Shown here in pieces: positions 47,053-59,142 of a DNA stretch of 64,000 nucleotides; the stretch's first letter is position 1; the number at the start of each line of letters is the position of its first letter. The DNA lies in the NCBI GenBank assembly GCA_030789695.1, contig JAULAV010008622.1, forward strand, positions 1-64,000, given 5' to 3'. Origin of the DNA: Scilla litardierei. Its lineage: Eukaryota > Streptophyta > Magnoliopsida > Asparagales > Asparagaceae. The position numbers were made by a program, and so were the translations under genes. The notes below the pieces were generated by a model that had not been told where the DNA came from, ran no database searches, and saw only the letters and a list, made by a program, of their open reading frames with translations.

Positions 47053-48632
47053 TTATATTAAATGATATGATTTTTATAACCTAATTTGGTCTTCTCTTAT
47101 CATTCATTTAAAGATGGCGATCTCCCGGTTCGCACGTACATTTTTGTCTATTTTTCTGAGATTGGGGCTATTTTTCTTTATTTTCGGGAAGTTATGGATC
47201 TTTTTATTTAATGAAATGATTTTTTGACTTAATTTTTCTTCTCTTATTTTTCTCAGTTGAAGATGGCAATCTTCGAGTTCCAACAGACATTTTTTACAGA
47301 ATGTTCTGAGCTCTGGGCTATTTTCCACTTCTTTCGAAGATATGTATGATTTTAGTAAATGATATGATATTTTGGCCTAATTTTGTATTCTCTTTTTTAG
47401 TTGAAGATGTCGATCTCCCGGTTCCAATTGACATTTTTGCATATTTTTCTGAGCTCAGTGCTATTTTGTACACTTTTTGGAGGTTAAGAATCTTTATATT
47501 AATTGATGTGATTTTTATATCCTACATTTTTCTTCTCTTATTTTTCTGTTGAAGATGGCGATCTTCCTGTTCCAACAAATATTTTTGATGATTTTTCTGA
47601 GCTCCAAACTATTTTCTACATTTTATTAAAGATATGGATCTCTTTATTAAAGGACAAGATTTTTTGCAGCCTAATTTTGTGTTCTCAAATTTTTTCAGTT
47701 GAATATGAAGATCTCCTTGTTCCAACAGACATTTTTGCAGATTTTTCTTAGCTTTGGCTTTTGTCTACCTTTTCTGGAAGAAATGAGTCTTTTGATTAAA
47801 TGATATGATTATTTGGCCTAATTTTGTTTTCTCTTTTTAGTTGAATATTACGATCCGCCGGTTCCAACAGACATTTGTGCAGACTTTTCTGAGCTCTGTG
47901 CTATTTTCTACATTTTATGGCAGATATGTATCTTTTTATTAAATGATATGATTTTTTGGCCTAATTTTGTCTTCTTTTATTTTTCAGTTGAAGATGGCAA
48001 TCTACTGGTTCCAACGGGCCTTTTTACGGATTTTTCTGACCTCCAATCTATTTTCTACATTTTCGAAAAGTTATGGATCTTATTATTTAATGATATGATT
48101 TTTATAATCTAATTTTGTCTTTTCTTATTATTTAGTGGAAGATGGCAATCTCCCGGTTCCAATGGACATTTTTGTCGATTTTTCTGAACTTGCGCTATTT
48201 TTCTACATTTTCAAAAAGTTAAGGATATTTTTATTAAATGTTGTGATTTTTGACCTAATTTTTCTTCTCTTATTTTTTTAGATGAAGATGGTGATCTCCC
48301 GGTTTCAATGAACATTTTGCGGAATTTTTTGAGCTCCGGGCTATTTTCTACATTTTCGAAAAGTTATGGATCTTTTTATTAATTGATATGATTTTTATGG
48401 CTAATGGTGTCTTCTCTTATTTTTAAGTTGAAGTTGTCGATCTTCCGGTTCCAAGTGCCATTTTGCGTAATGTTTTGAGCTTGGTGCTATTTTTAACATT
48501 TTATGGAAGATACAGAACTTTTTATTAAATAATACTATTTTCATATCCTATCTTTGTATTCTCTTATTATTTCATTTGAAGATGGCGATCTCCAGGTTTC
48601 AACTGACATTTTTGCGGATTTTTCTACATTTT
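47053..48632 (+). repeat. Recent satellite duplication A, copy 1
   Basis: About 1580 bp essentially identical to 49412-50991 at a constant offset of 2359 bp, including identical 74- and 68-codon frames. Neighbouring monomers outside these limits are only loosely similar. Confidence 0.88.
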
Positions 48633-48876
48633 CTGGAAGTTGTGTATCATCTTAAGAAATGATATGATTTTTTGGCCTAATATTGTCGTCTCTTTTTTTA
48701 ATTTGAAGATGGTGATCTCCCGGTTCCAAAGGACATATGTGCGGATTTTTTTGAGCTCCAGGCTATTTTCTATATTTTTTTGTATAATTTGAATCTTTAT
48801 ATTAAATAATATGATTTTTATAACCTAATTTGTCATGTCTTATTTTTCAGATGAATATACTGATCTCTCACCTAAT

Positions 48877-49420
48877 TTTTCTTCTCTTATTTTTTTAGAT
48901 GAAGATGGTGATCTCTCGGTTTCAACGAACATTTTGCGGAATTTTTTGAGCTTTGGGCTATTTTCTACATTTTCGAAAAGTTATGGATCTTTTTATTAAT
49001 TGATATGATTTTTATGGCTAATGGTGTCTTCTCTTATTTTTAAGTTGAAGTTATCGATCTTCCGGTTCCAAGTGCCATTTTGCGTAATGTTTTGAGCTTG
49101 GTTCTATTTTTAACATTTTATTGAAGATACAGAAATTTTTATTAAATAATACGATTTTCATATCCTATGTTTGTATTCTCTTATTATTTCATTTGAAGAT
49201 GGCGATCTCCAGGTTTCAACTGACATTTTTACGGATTTTTCTACATTTTCTGGAAGTTGTGTATCGTCTTAAGATATGATATGATTTTTTGGCCTAATAT
49301 TGTCGTCTCTTTTTTAATTTGAAGATAGTGATCTCCTGGTTCCAAAGGACATTTGTGCGGATTTTTTTGAGCTCCAGGCTATTTTCTATATTTTTTGTAT
49401 AATATGAATCTTTATATTAA
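48877..49420 (+). repeat. Recent satellite duplication B, copy 1
   Basis: Matches 50988-51530 almost exactly at offset 2111, starting CTTCTCTTATTTTTTTAGAT. It is also about 95% similar by eye to the stretch starting 48281, 617 bp upstream. At 48870 the text breaks abruptly (GATCTCTCA then CCTAATTTTTC), a recombination junction. Confidence 0.85.
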
Positions 49421-50991
49421 ATGATATGATTTTTATAACCTAATTTGGTCTTCTCTTATCATTCATTTAAAGATGGCGATCTCCCGGTTCGCACGTACAT
49501 TTTTGTCTATTTTTCTGAGATTGGGGCTATTTTTCTTTATTTTCGGGAAGTTATGGATCTTTTTATTTAATGAAATGATTTTTTGACTTAATTTTTCTTC
49601 TCTTATTTTTCTCAGTTGAAGATGGCAATCTTCGAGTTCCAACAGACATTTTTTACAGAATGTTCTGAGCTCTGGGCTATTTTCCACTTCTTTCGAAGAT
49701 ATGTATGATTTTAGTAAATGATATGATATTTTGGCCTAATTTTGTATTCTCTTTTTTAGTTGAAGATGTCGATCTCCCGGTTCCAATTGACATTTTTGCA
49801 TATTTTTCTGAGCTCAGTGCTATTTTGTACACTTTTTGGAGGTTAAGAATCTTTATATTAATTGATGTGATTTTTATATCCTACATTTTTCTTCTCTTAT
49901 TTTTCTGTTGAAGATGGCGATCTTCCTGTTCCAACAAATATTTTTGATGATTTTTCTGAGCTCCAAACTATTTTCTACATTTTATTAAAGATATGGATCT
50001 CTTTATTAAAGGACAAGATTTTTTGCAGCCTAATTTTGTGTTCTCAAATTTTTTCAGTTGAATATGAAGATCTCCTTGTTCCAACAGACATTTTTGCAGA
50101 TTTTTCTTAGCTTTGGCTTTTGTCTACCTTTTCTGGAAGAAATGAGTCTTTTGATTAAATGATATGATTATTTGGCCTAATTTTGTTTTCTCTTTTTAGT
50201 TGAATATTACGATCCGCCGGTTCCAACAGACATTTGTGCAGACTTTTCTGAGCTCTGTGCTATTTTCTACATTTTATGGCAGATATGTATCTTTTTATTA
50301 AATGATATGATTTTTTGGCCTAATTTTGTCTTCTTTTATTTTTCAGTTGAAGATGGCAATCTACTGGTTCCAACGGGCCTTTTTACGGATTTTTCTGACC
50401 TCCAATCTATTTTCTACATTTTCGAAAAGTTATGGATCTTATTATTTAATGATATGATTTTTATAATCTAATTTTGTCTTTTCTTATTATTTAGTGGAAG
50501 ATGGCAATCTCCCGGTTCCAATGGACATTTTTGTCGATTTTTCTGAACTTGCGCTATTTTTCTACATTTTCAAAAAGTTAAGGATATTTTTATTAAATGT
50601 TGTGATTTTTGACCTAATTTTTCTTCTCTTATTTTTTTAGATGAAGATGGTGATCTCCCGGTTTCAATGAACATTTTGCGGAATTTTTTGAGCTCCGGGC
50701 TATTTTCTACATTTTCGAAAAGTTATGGATCTTTTTATTAATTGATATGATTTTTATGGCTAATGGTGTCTTCTCTTATTTTTAAGTTGAAGTTGTCGAT
50801 CTTCCGGTTCCAAGTGCCATTTTGCGTAATGTTTTGAGCTTGGTGCTATTTTTAACATTTTATGGAAGATACAGAACTTTTTATTAAATAATACTATTTT
50901 CATATCCTATCTTTGTATTCTCTTATTATTTCATTTGAAGATGGCGATCTCCAGGTTTCAACTGACATTTTTGCGGATTTTTCTACATTTT
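49412..50991 (+). repeat. Recent satellite duplication A, copy 2
   Basis: The partner of 47053-48632. It ends at a junction where CTACATTTTCT passes directly into TCTCTTATTTTTTTAGAT of block B. Confidence 0.88.
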
Positions 50992-51530
50992 CTTCTCTTA
51001 TTTTTTTAGATGAAGATGGTGATCTCTCGGTTTCAACGAACATTTTGCGGAATTTTTTGAGCTTTGGGCTATTTTCTACATTTTCGAAAAGTTATGGATC
51101 TTTTTATTAATTGATATGATTTTTATGGCTAATGGTGTCTTCTCTTATTTTTAAGTTGAAGTTATCGATCTTCCGGTTCCAAGTGCCATTTTGCGTAATG
51201 TTTTGAGCTTGGTTCTATTTTTAACATTTTATTGAAGATACAGAAATTTTTATTAAATAATACGATTTTCATATCCTATGTTTGTATTCTCTTATTATTT
51301 CATTTGAAGATGGCGATCTCCAGGTTTCAACTGACATTTTTACGGATTTTTCTACATTTTCTGGAAGTTGTGTATCGTCTTAAGATATGATATGATTTTT
51401 TGGCCTAATATTGTCGTCTCTTTTTTAATTTGAAGATGGTGATCTCCTGGTTCCAAAGGACATTTGTGCGGATTTTTTTGAGCTCCAGGCTATTTTCTAT
51501 ATTTTTTGTATAATATGAATCTTTATATTA
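50988..51530 (+). repeat. Recent satellite duplication B, copy 2
   Basis: The partner of 48877-49420. The sequence after it (AAATAATATGATTTTTATAA, then GATGAATATACTGATCTCTC) also occurs at 48805-48870, which identifies the source of the rearranged junction there. Confidence 0.85.
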
Positions 51531-52274
51531 AATAATATGATTTTTATAACCTAATTTGTCATGTCTTATTTTTCAGATGAATATACTGATCTCTCAGTTC
51601 CCAGGGACATTTTTGCAGATTTTTCTGAGCACGTGGCTATTTTTGTACATTTTTGAAAAGTTATGGATCTTTTTATTAAATGATATGTTTTAGCCTAATT
51701 TTGTCTTCTTTTATTTTTCAGTTGAAGATTGCTATCTCCCATTTCTAACGGACATTTTGCGTATTATTCTGACTACAAGACTATTTTCTAAATTTTCTGG
51801 AAGATATATATCTTTTTATTAAATGATAAAGTTTTGGCCTAATTTTGTCTTTTTATTTTTAGTTGAAGATGTCGATCTCCCTGTTCCAACAGATATTTTT
51901 GCGGATTTTTTATGGTCGGTGCTATTTTGTACAATTTTTATAAATGATTTGATTTTTATTGCCAACGTTTGTCTTGTCTTATTTTTTTAGTTGAAGATGG
52001 CGATCTCCCGGTTCTAATGGATATTTTGTGGATTTTTCTTAGCTTGAGTATGGTGTTCTACATTTTCTGAAAGATGTGGATCTTTTTATAAAATGATATG
52101 ATTTGTTGGCCTAATTTTATCTTCTCTATTTTTACAGAAGAGCACGACGATCTCCTGGTTCCAACGAACATTTTTACGGATTTTTCTAAACTCTGGTAGA
52201 TTTTCTACATATTCTGTAAGATATGAATCTTTTTTAAATGATATGATTTTATTAGCCTAATTTTGTCTACTTTT

Positions 52275-52745
52275 ATTTTTTTGTGGTAAATGGAGATCTG
52301 CCGGTTCCAACGGAAATTTTTGCAGTTTTTTCAAATTTTGGTGCCATTTTCTACATTTTATGGAATTTATGAATTTTTATTAAATGATATGATTTTTATA
52401 TCCTATGTTTCTTCTCTTATTTTTCAGATGTCTATTGCGATCTATCGGTTCCTGCAGACATTTTTACTGATTTTTGTTAGATTGGGGCTATTTTTCTTCT
52501 TTTTATGGAAGATATAGATCATTTTATTAAATGATATGATTTTTTGGCCTAATTTTGTCGTCTCTTATTTTTTAGTTGAAGATGGCGTTCTCACGGTTCC
52601 AACGTTGATTTTTAAGGATTGTTTTGACCTTAACGCTATTTTCTACATTTTCTGAAAGATATGGATCTTTTATTAAATGATATGAATTTTAGGCCTAATT
52701 TATTCTTCTGTTATTTTGCAGATGAAGATGGGGATCTCCCTGTTC
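52275..52745 (+). repeat. Higher-order satellite block, copy 5
   Basis: Monomer ending ATATCCTATGTTTCTTCTC, then CTATTGCGATCTATCGG, then GGCGTTCTCACGGTTCC, then CAGATGAAGATGGGG. The same order as the other four copies. Confidence 0.75.
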
Positions 52746-52975
52746 AAATGGACATTTTCGCGTATTTTTTTGAGCTCCGGGCAATTTTCTAAATTTTTTG
52801 TAAGATATGAATCTTTAGATTAAATGATACGATTTTTATGGCCTAATTTTGTCTTGTCTAATTTTTAAGTTGAAGATGACGATCTCCCGGTTCCAAAGAC
52901 CATTTTTGCAGATTTTTCTAAACACGGAACTATGTTTTACAGTTTGATGAAGATATGGATTAAATGATATGATTT

Positions 52976-53283
52976 TATAGTAAAATGAACTTTAGTCGAC
53001 TAAGGCAAAAAGCTCAAGAAGAGTCAAGAAATAAGTTGACTTGAGTTGTGCATACTAGTCGGCTGTAGAAGGCTAGGCATGCGCTTGGAATCACCCAGTC
53101 GGCTGTAGAAGGCTAGGCAGGCGCCTGGAATCACCCAGTCACCTGTCGTGCCTTCATTAGTCGACTGATGGATTGCCAAAAACTCCAGTTGAGTCATTTT
53201 GGCATGATGAACCTATTTGGTTAGATTCTAGGATAATCATAAGGCTCACTAAGATAGTTATATGTATATTCATAAATGAGTAG
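52976..53283. other. Unrelated 308-bp insertion with a 44-bp tandem repeat
   Basis: Non-satellite sequence carrying AGTCGGCTGTAGAAGGCTAG followed by CGC(C/T)TGGAATCACCC, repeated twice in tandem, and TAGTCGACT palindromes at both sides. The TAGTCGGC/TAGTCGAC motifs recall the repeats in the LTRs at 54 and 60 kb, so it may be a fragment of a related LTR. No target duplication is visible. Confidence 0.65.
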
Positions 53284-54027
53284 ATGATGAATATGGCACT
53301 CTCCCAGTTCCAATGAAAATTTTGCGGAATTTTCTGAGCTCCGTGATATTTTCTACATTTTCTATAAGATATGGATCTTTGTATTAAATGATAAAAATTT
53401 TATGGCCTAATTTTTCCTCTCTTATTTTTCAGAAGAAGATGTCGATCTCCCGGTTCCAACGGACATTTATGCGGATTTTATTGAGCTCTAGGCTATTTTC
53501 TACATTTTTTTTTCTAAGATATGGATCTATATATTAAATGATATGATTTTTATGGCCTAATTTTGACTTCTCTTATTTTTCAGTTGAAGATGGCGATCTC
53601 CTGTTTCCAACGGAATTTTTGCGTATTTTTCTACGCGCGGGGATATTTTCTACATCTACTGGAATATTAGGATATTTATTTTTTGAAATGTTTTTGTTGC
53701 CTAATTTTGTCTTCTATAATAATCTAGTTGATGGTGGTGATTTTTATTAAATGATATGATTTTTTGGCCTTATTTTGTCTTCTCTTATATTTCAGTTTAA
53801 GATTGTGTTCTCTCGGTTCCAACGGACATTTTTACAAATTTTTTTGACATAGATGCTACTTTCCATATTTTTTGGAAAATTTGGATCATTTTAATAAATA
53901 ATATGATTTTTGGCCTAATTTTGTTTTCTCATATTTTTAAGACGAAGATGGCGATCTCCGGGTTCCAACTGATATTTTTGCAGATTTTCTAAGTTCGGAG
54001 CAATTTTTCAACATTTTATGGAAGATG
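53284..54027 (+). repeat. Satellite array, last segment before the retrotransposon
   Basis: About five monomers, one truncated (GATGGTGGTGATTTTTATTAAATG at about 53740). The array stops at GAAGATG, where the family B LTR starts. The 5 bases AGATG (54023-54027) are the candidate target duplication. Its partner lies beyond the window. Confidence 0.93.
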
Positions 54028-55751
54028 TGTAATGCCCTGCGTAGCTACTGCATATGTACTAGAGGGGTGGTGAATAGTACTTTAAAATAATCAAGAGAGT
54101 TATTCCTAATTATTGTGCAAACACACAAACAACAAAGCGGAATAGACTACAAACAACAAGAATAGACAACGCAAACAAAGTATGTAACGGGTTCGGATCC
54201 ACCCAAGTCTCCCCGACTTGTTCCCGGTGATCCTACGTCCCAACCACCCGGATCCCCTCCGGATACTTGAGTTAGAAACCACTAATCCAAGATTTTGCAC
54301 TATGAAATTCTTGTAGAAAAAACATCTACAAGACCAAATCATACACAATGTAATTGTGACTCCCACAACCCGGGATCACAAACTCTCTCACAACCGAGAG
54401 ACAAACTCAAATAACAAATGAGATGAAATAATGAAACACTTACCACAAAATCCTATGCCTTAGGTATACTTACCAAATTAGGGCAAGAATGGATTTTGAG
54501 GAAGAAGATGTCACCAAACCGAAGCTCCACCAATATGATCAACGATCGAAGGCTAGGATGGAGGATGGTGACTTGGATTCAAAGCCCTTGGCTTGAATGG
54601 CTCACAATCAATGAATCTCTCTTGAGGAATAAGAGTGAGAGAGAGATTCTAGTGAGAAGAGATAGCTTTAGAATGGAGTTGATTTGCTTCTCTTTGATTT
54701 CTCTAAATTCCAATATATGCAGCCTTGAATACTAGGAAAGAACCCCTCCAAGTATATATAGGATAAAGGAAAGAGAGAGGAAAAATCGTGGCAATAAATG
54801 CTCCAACGGCTCTATTCTGAAGCAGACTAGTCGGTCAAAGAAGGATCACTGACCGACTAGTTTCTCAACTAGTCGGTCGGTGATTCTTCATGAACCGACT
54901 AACTGGAGAACAGCCAAAAGAGAAAGTTCAGACTTAAAGAACTAGTCGGTCTAAGAAGACTTGCCAACCGACTAGTTTCACAACTAGTCGGTCGGTGAGT
55001 GTTCTTTGACCGACTAAGAGTCGAAATAGCTTAGTCTGAATTCAAGTTGAACTAGTTGGTCTGAGAACAAATTCCAACCGACTAGTTTCACAACTAGTCG
55101 GTCGATGATTGTTCTTAGACCGACTAACTCGAAACAGTAGCTCAGGCTGAAATGAGGCAATGATAACTAGTCGGTTTGAGAAGGATTCCTAACCGACTAG
55201 ATCGTCATCTAGTCGATCGGTGATCCTTCTTTGACCGACTAATTGATCAACAGTGCCAGGCTGAATTGAGCAAGGACATCTAGTCGGTTCAAGAGGAATT
55301 GCCGACCGACTAGATCGTCATCTAGTCGGTTGGTTCTTCTACTTGAACCAACTAAGATGCACAAGAAGCCGAGGGAAGAAGCGATAGGCTTCGGGAAAGT
55401 TTCGAATGGCTTCTAAGATAATCCTAGCTCTAAGATATGAGCGATAAGAAGATAATAATGTAAGTCCTACTCAAGACTTAACATTCTATTCTATGAAGCT
55501 AGAAGACATTAAATTAAACATGACGAACCGTCTTCAAAGCTTCAATCTTCACTCTTGACTTCAATAATGCTCCTTGAGCTTCAACGAAGCTTCAGGCACA
55601 CGATCACGCGTATTGAGAAGTCTTGAGACGTCGCTTTAGATATTCGTAGACGTTTGGCGACGATCTCCATAACTGCGGTCACAAAGTGTTAGTTCACAAT
55701 ATTTATGTTTGCTCATCATCAAAACCAAATCCGGAGAATCAATACTCAACA
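54028..55751 (-). repeat. Family B LTR 1, 1724 bp
   Basis: It begins TGTAATGCCCTGCG and ends ATACTCAACA. It contains five units of about 110 bp with ACTAGTCGGTC and its reverse complement (54827-55352). A TATATATAGG lies near 54753. Frames of 79-86 codons on both strands are identical or nearly so in LTR 2, but match no family I know. Confidence 0.92.
54827..55352. repeat. ACTAGTCGGTC inverted-repeat array in LTR 1
   Basis: Five units of about 110 bp start near 54827, 54942, 55050, 55169 and 55277. Each unit has the pattern CTAGTCGGT...ACCGACTAG, then CTAGTCGGTCGGTGA...GACCGACTAA. Each unit can fold into two hairpins because the motifs are reverse complements. The last two units use ATCGTCATCTAGTCGG instead of TTTCACAACTAGTCGG. 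Confidence 0.85.
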
Positions 55752-55775
55752 TTCTCCCCCTTTTTGGTGATGACA
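55752..55775 (-). other. Polypurine tract, copy 1
   Basis: On the minus strand CACCAAAAAGGGGGAGAA directly precedes the LTR. The equivalent at 60867 is CACCAAAAAAGGGGAGAA. Confidence 0.85.
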
Positions 55776-56909
55776 AACCAACATAAATAATAATCAATAA
55801 TAATAATTCAAATTAATTTTACTTACTCCCCCTGCATTGATGACACGTTAGTCTCGTATTAAATAATAATCATACGCATCAAGCAGCAGAGTGAAATATA
55901 AAATATGAATCCTATTATTGCAATTTAGGATCTAAATCCATTTTATATATTAACTCCCCCTAAATCTAACATATCAAATTAGATTCACGGTAAATTGCTT
56001 TGAATTATCATTAGCACATCGTCATTATTAATTCTCTCCCCCTTTGGCATTAGCAAAAAGAGCGGGAGGAGATCAACGACAAGATTACAATGGCTAAAAG
56101 ATAAAAGCATGCGAGTCTAAGAATACGACCACGGTCCAAATGACACCAAAGTAAAATCACGAAAATCGAAATCGTGCCAATGATACCGTAGTCGAAAATC
56201 GAAAAAACGAAATCATCAAAACTCAAATTAATTTCACATATTGAGTTATGGAATATACTCTCCAATATCAACATTCTTGGTTAATTTAGTGCATGGAAAA
56301 CAATTCTATGTTTTCATAAAATCAATTCTATTTAACTAAGTTAATCGTCGAGCGACGAAATCAACATCAGAGACAAAAATCCAATTTGAATACCAAAAGT
56401 AGCATGCAAAAAGTGTTACGCCAAAAATAGATAGTAATATCATACAAAAACTCATGGCATACGCAATTCTAGTACTAGCATGCATTCAACACACATGGAT
56501 ACCAAATGTATATCAAATGTAAGAATTTACTTACAACATTAAGCTCCCCCTACTTTGGTGCATGTCTTAAGCACCATCAACTCCATTTGAATGAAAATCC
56601 TTTGCAAATCAAGGAGTTGGTAGGGTTGGTATCCCATGGTGGATTTAACCTAGAGAACATAATTCTTGGTATCCAAAAACCCTTTTGGATCCTATGGGTT
56701 AGGCACAAATTTAACAAACTAAATTCAAATTAACATAACCCAAAGCCCAACTAAATTCAAATTCAATATGAATTTAAGTTTCAAACGAACATGCACATCC
56801 ATGACCAATATGCAAATAAAAAGAATATAACAATTCTTACCACAATTGCTTTGGTTCCCATAAAATGAATATAAACTTATGGTACCAAGCAATGAAGGAT
56901 CAAAGGAGA
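55776..56909. other. Family B internal non-coding, copy 1
   Basis: Between gag and the polypurine tract lies 1.1 kb with repeated CTCCCCCT clusters (55826, 55952, 56036 and 56543) and AT-rich sequence. A 74-codon minus-strand frame (56050-56274) is conserved in copy 2 with one change and contains hydrophobic stretches. It has no recognisable domain, and I do not call it a gene. Confidence 0.5.
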
Positions 56910-59114
56910 CTAACCCTTCAGAAACCAAGTCCACGAGGACCGTGATTTCCCAACATAATCATCATTCAAAATAATATCATTAATATACGATTGCACATAC
57001 ATATCCTTAGCATGCATGCTTGTGTTCTTCGGACCCCAAATAGTGTATGTCTTGGGAGCCCTAATCCTATAAGGAGCATGCATACGTTGTTGATGTCTAT
57101 GTGATGCATGTCGTGGATAAGCATATGACTATGATGAAGTGGTGCATGATGATAGTTGTTCATATGATAATGAGGATGAACATATGCTTGTGGAGGAACA
57201 TGTGCATGAGTGTGTCTCACATGGTGTGCATGTGCTCGTGGATGTGGAGCATAAAAATCATCATACATGTGAACATGTGGAGTAGGATGTGTGTTCCTAC
57301 ATGGCATGGTATACATGAAAGCATGACCCTTCTTTGGAGGTCCACCCAAAGTGGGTTTCTTTCCAAATGGGGGTGTGTACCTAGCAGAAGCACCATTGGT
57401 AGATGAACTACCCATGAACTATTTACTCCCACTAGTAGAAGCATCGGAAGTTGTCCTAACAAAGGTGGCGGACGATTTGGATGAATCTCACATCTTATAC
57501 CCCAAGCCAATGTGATGATTGGCCGGAAGTAAGTCATTTAGGATATTATACAAATGTCCCTTACCTTTATTGAATTCATTGATTCGGCCTAATGTGCACT
57601 CATACTTCTCGGGGAGAGAATGCATAGAAGCATCCAAGGTGGACACTTGCGATGTGAGTGCACAAACACGTGACTTGTGATTCTTATTCTCAATACTCAA
57701 AGTTGAGTTTTGAGACGTCAAATCCGCTATCACATGTTCATCCGAATCCTCGATATGAACATGCTCAAGTTGAGACTTGAGATTTACAATCTCATTTCTC
57801 AACCCTTCAACAACGGTGTCGTTGTTGACGATGATAGGCTTAGGCGAGGTTTGAAGACTAGTTAGCTCAGTTTTAGTCTTAATAAATCTATTAGCCAATT
57901 TAGAAAACTTATACCAAAGTTGTTCGTTGGCTAATCTAAGTTCATCCATAGTTACCTCTTCGCCTTCATCCTCGCTTTCATCCTCGCTTCCATCTTCGCT
58001 TTCATCGGAGTAGGTCTCTTGATCACGTTCCTCTTTTCCCATGAAGCACATGTGTGCTTTCTCCACTTGTCCATCATCTGATTCTCCACCTGAGGAGTCC
58101 TCTTCGGAGTCGGTGAAAGTGCCGACAAGCCCTTTCTTGTACTTTCTCGACTTGTCGTACTTGGATGCCTTCCACTTCTCCTTGTGTTTGTTGAGAGGAC
58201 AATCCGGCTTGATATGTCCTGGCTTGTTGCATTTGTAACACACGAGAGTAGAAGCATTAGTCGAACCAACTTTAGATTTATTTCTAAAGTTACCTTTTCG
58301 AAGAATCGGTCGAACTTCTTTGCCATCTCGGCCAAAGCTTCTATGTCCAACTCGTCTTCCGACTCTTCATCATCGGTAGATGGAGCGGCCTTGTACGCAA
58401 TCGCCTTTTTCTTTGGCTCGTCTTGCTTCAAGTACGCCTTCATCTTGTCCTTCATCCTGATCTTGCTTTCCTTGCGTACCTCATAAGACATCAAGGTACC
58501 CATTAATTGTACAACTGTATACTTATTCATATCGTTACCTTCCTCGATGGCGAAGGTACGCTTTTCCCAACAAGAAGGAAGTCCGTCAATAATCTTCGCG
58601 ACTTTCTCCTTTTGGGTGTAGATCTTCCCAAGAGCTTCCAATTCGTTGGATATATCCACGAAGCGAGCATAGTACTCCTTCATAGTTTCACCCTGTTCCA
58701 TGTGAAACAACTCGAATTCTTTGTTAGCAACAACGAGTTTAGAATCTTTTACCGTACTCGTTCCTTCGTGCAAGATGAGGAGTTGGTTCCAAATTTGATA
58801 TGCACTCTAACATGTGCATATCTTGTTGAAGTCTTCGGGCTCCAACGCACATTGCAAGGCATTCATTGCCTTGGCATTGCTTACCTCCGCGACAACCTCC
58901 GCGGTAGTCCACTTCGTGAAATCTTCTTGGGCTCGACATACTCCGTCAAAGTGGCTCTCCAAAGTGAAGCGCTCCGGAGGAAGGTTTCCATCCGGCATTT
59001 CCAGTACCCATAGTTGGTACCATTGAAGTGAGGAGGCCTAACTGAGGATTGTCCTTCCATAACTGAAGAAGCTCCTTCACGATTCTTGAAGACGTTGTAG
59101 TCGTTGTTTGTCAT
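56910..59114 (-). pseudogene. Family B gag, copy 1, broken
   Basis: The likely start is ATG at 59114 (MTNNDYNVFKNREG), 15 bases past the primer site. The N-terminal part has HFNGTNYGYWKCRMETFL, the usual opening of Copia-type gag. A one-base loss near 58922-58930 shifts the frame, which continues as DFTKWTTAEVVAEVSNAKAM. An in-frame TAG follows (58807-58809). Compared with copy 2 there are three more lesions: a one-base deletion at 58300, a GGA to TGA stop at 57488-57490 and a one-base deletion near 57130. The CCHC knuckle CYKCNKPGHIKPDC survives in frame 58243-57488. The product cannot be full length. Confidence 0.9.
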
Positions 59115-59128
59115 AGCTATGAACCTTG

Positions 59129-59140
59129 GCTCTGATACCA
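59129..59140 (-). other. Primer-binding site of family B (initiator Met tRNA)
   Basis: GCTCTGATACCA on the plus strand is TGGTATCAGAGC on the minus strand, the same primer type as family A, two bases from the LTR at 59143. Confidence 0.9.
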
Positions 59141-59142
59141 AT

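Larger units (their letters stand above)
37442..52975 (+). repeat. Satellite array, right of the nested insertion
   Basis: About 106 monomers of the same satellite resume in mid-monomer. It holds three copies of the ordered higher-order block (about 41570, 43975 and 52275), one shortened inverted module (45800-46045) and recent duplications between 47053 and 51530. Several frames of 60-149 codons exist because one frame of the monomer lacks stops. No host gene is seen. Confidence 0.95.

Noticed and set aside
1..54027. CRISPR-like regular repeats
   Set aside because: The whole 146-bp unit is repeated with divergence spread along it. There are no short identical repeats separated by unique spacers, and this is plant nuclear DNA.
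57101..57537. Plus- and minus-strand frames of 101-106 codons opposite or beside gag (also 62247-62653)
   Set aside because: They are alternative-frame shadows of the His-rich gag segment and are conserved only because the two copies are nearly identical.
55752..59142. Pol (protease, integrase, reverse transcriptase) in family B
   Set aside because: The internal region is 3.4 kb, gag takes about 2.2 kb, and the remaining 1.1 kb has no long frame or pol motif in any frame.
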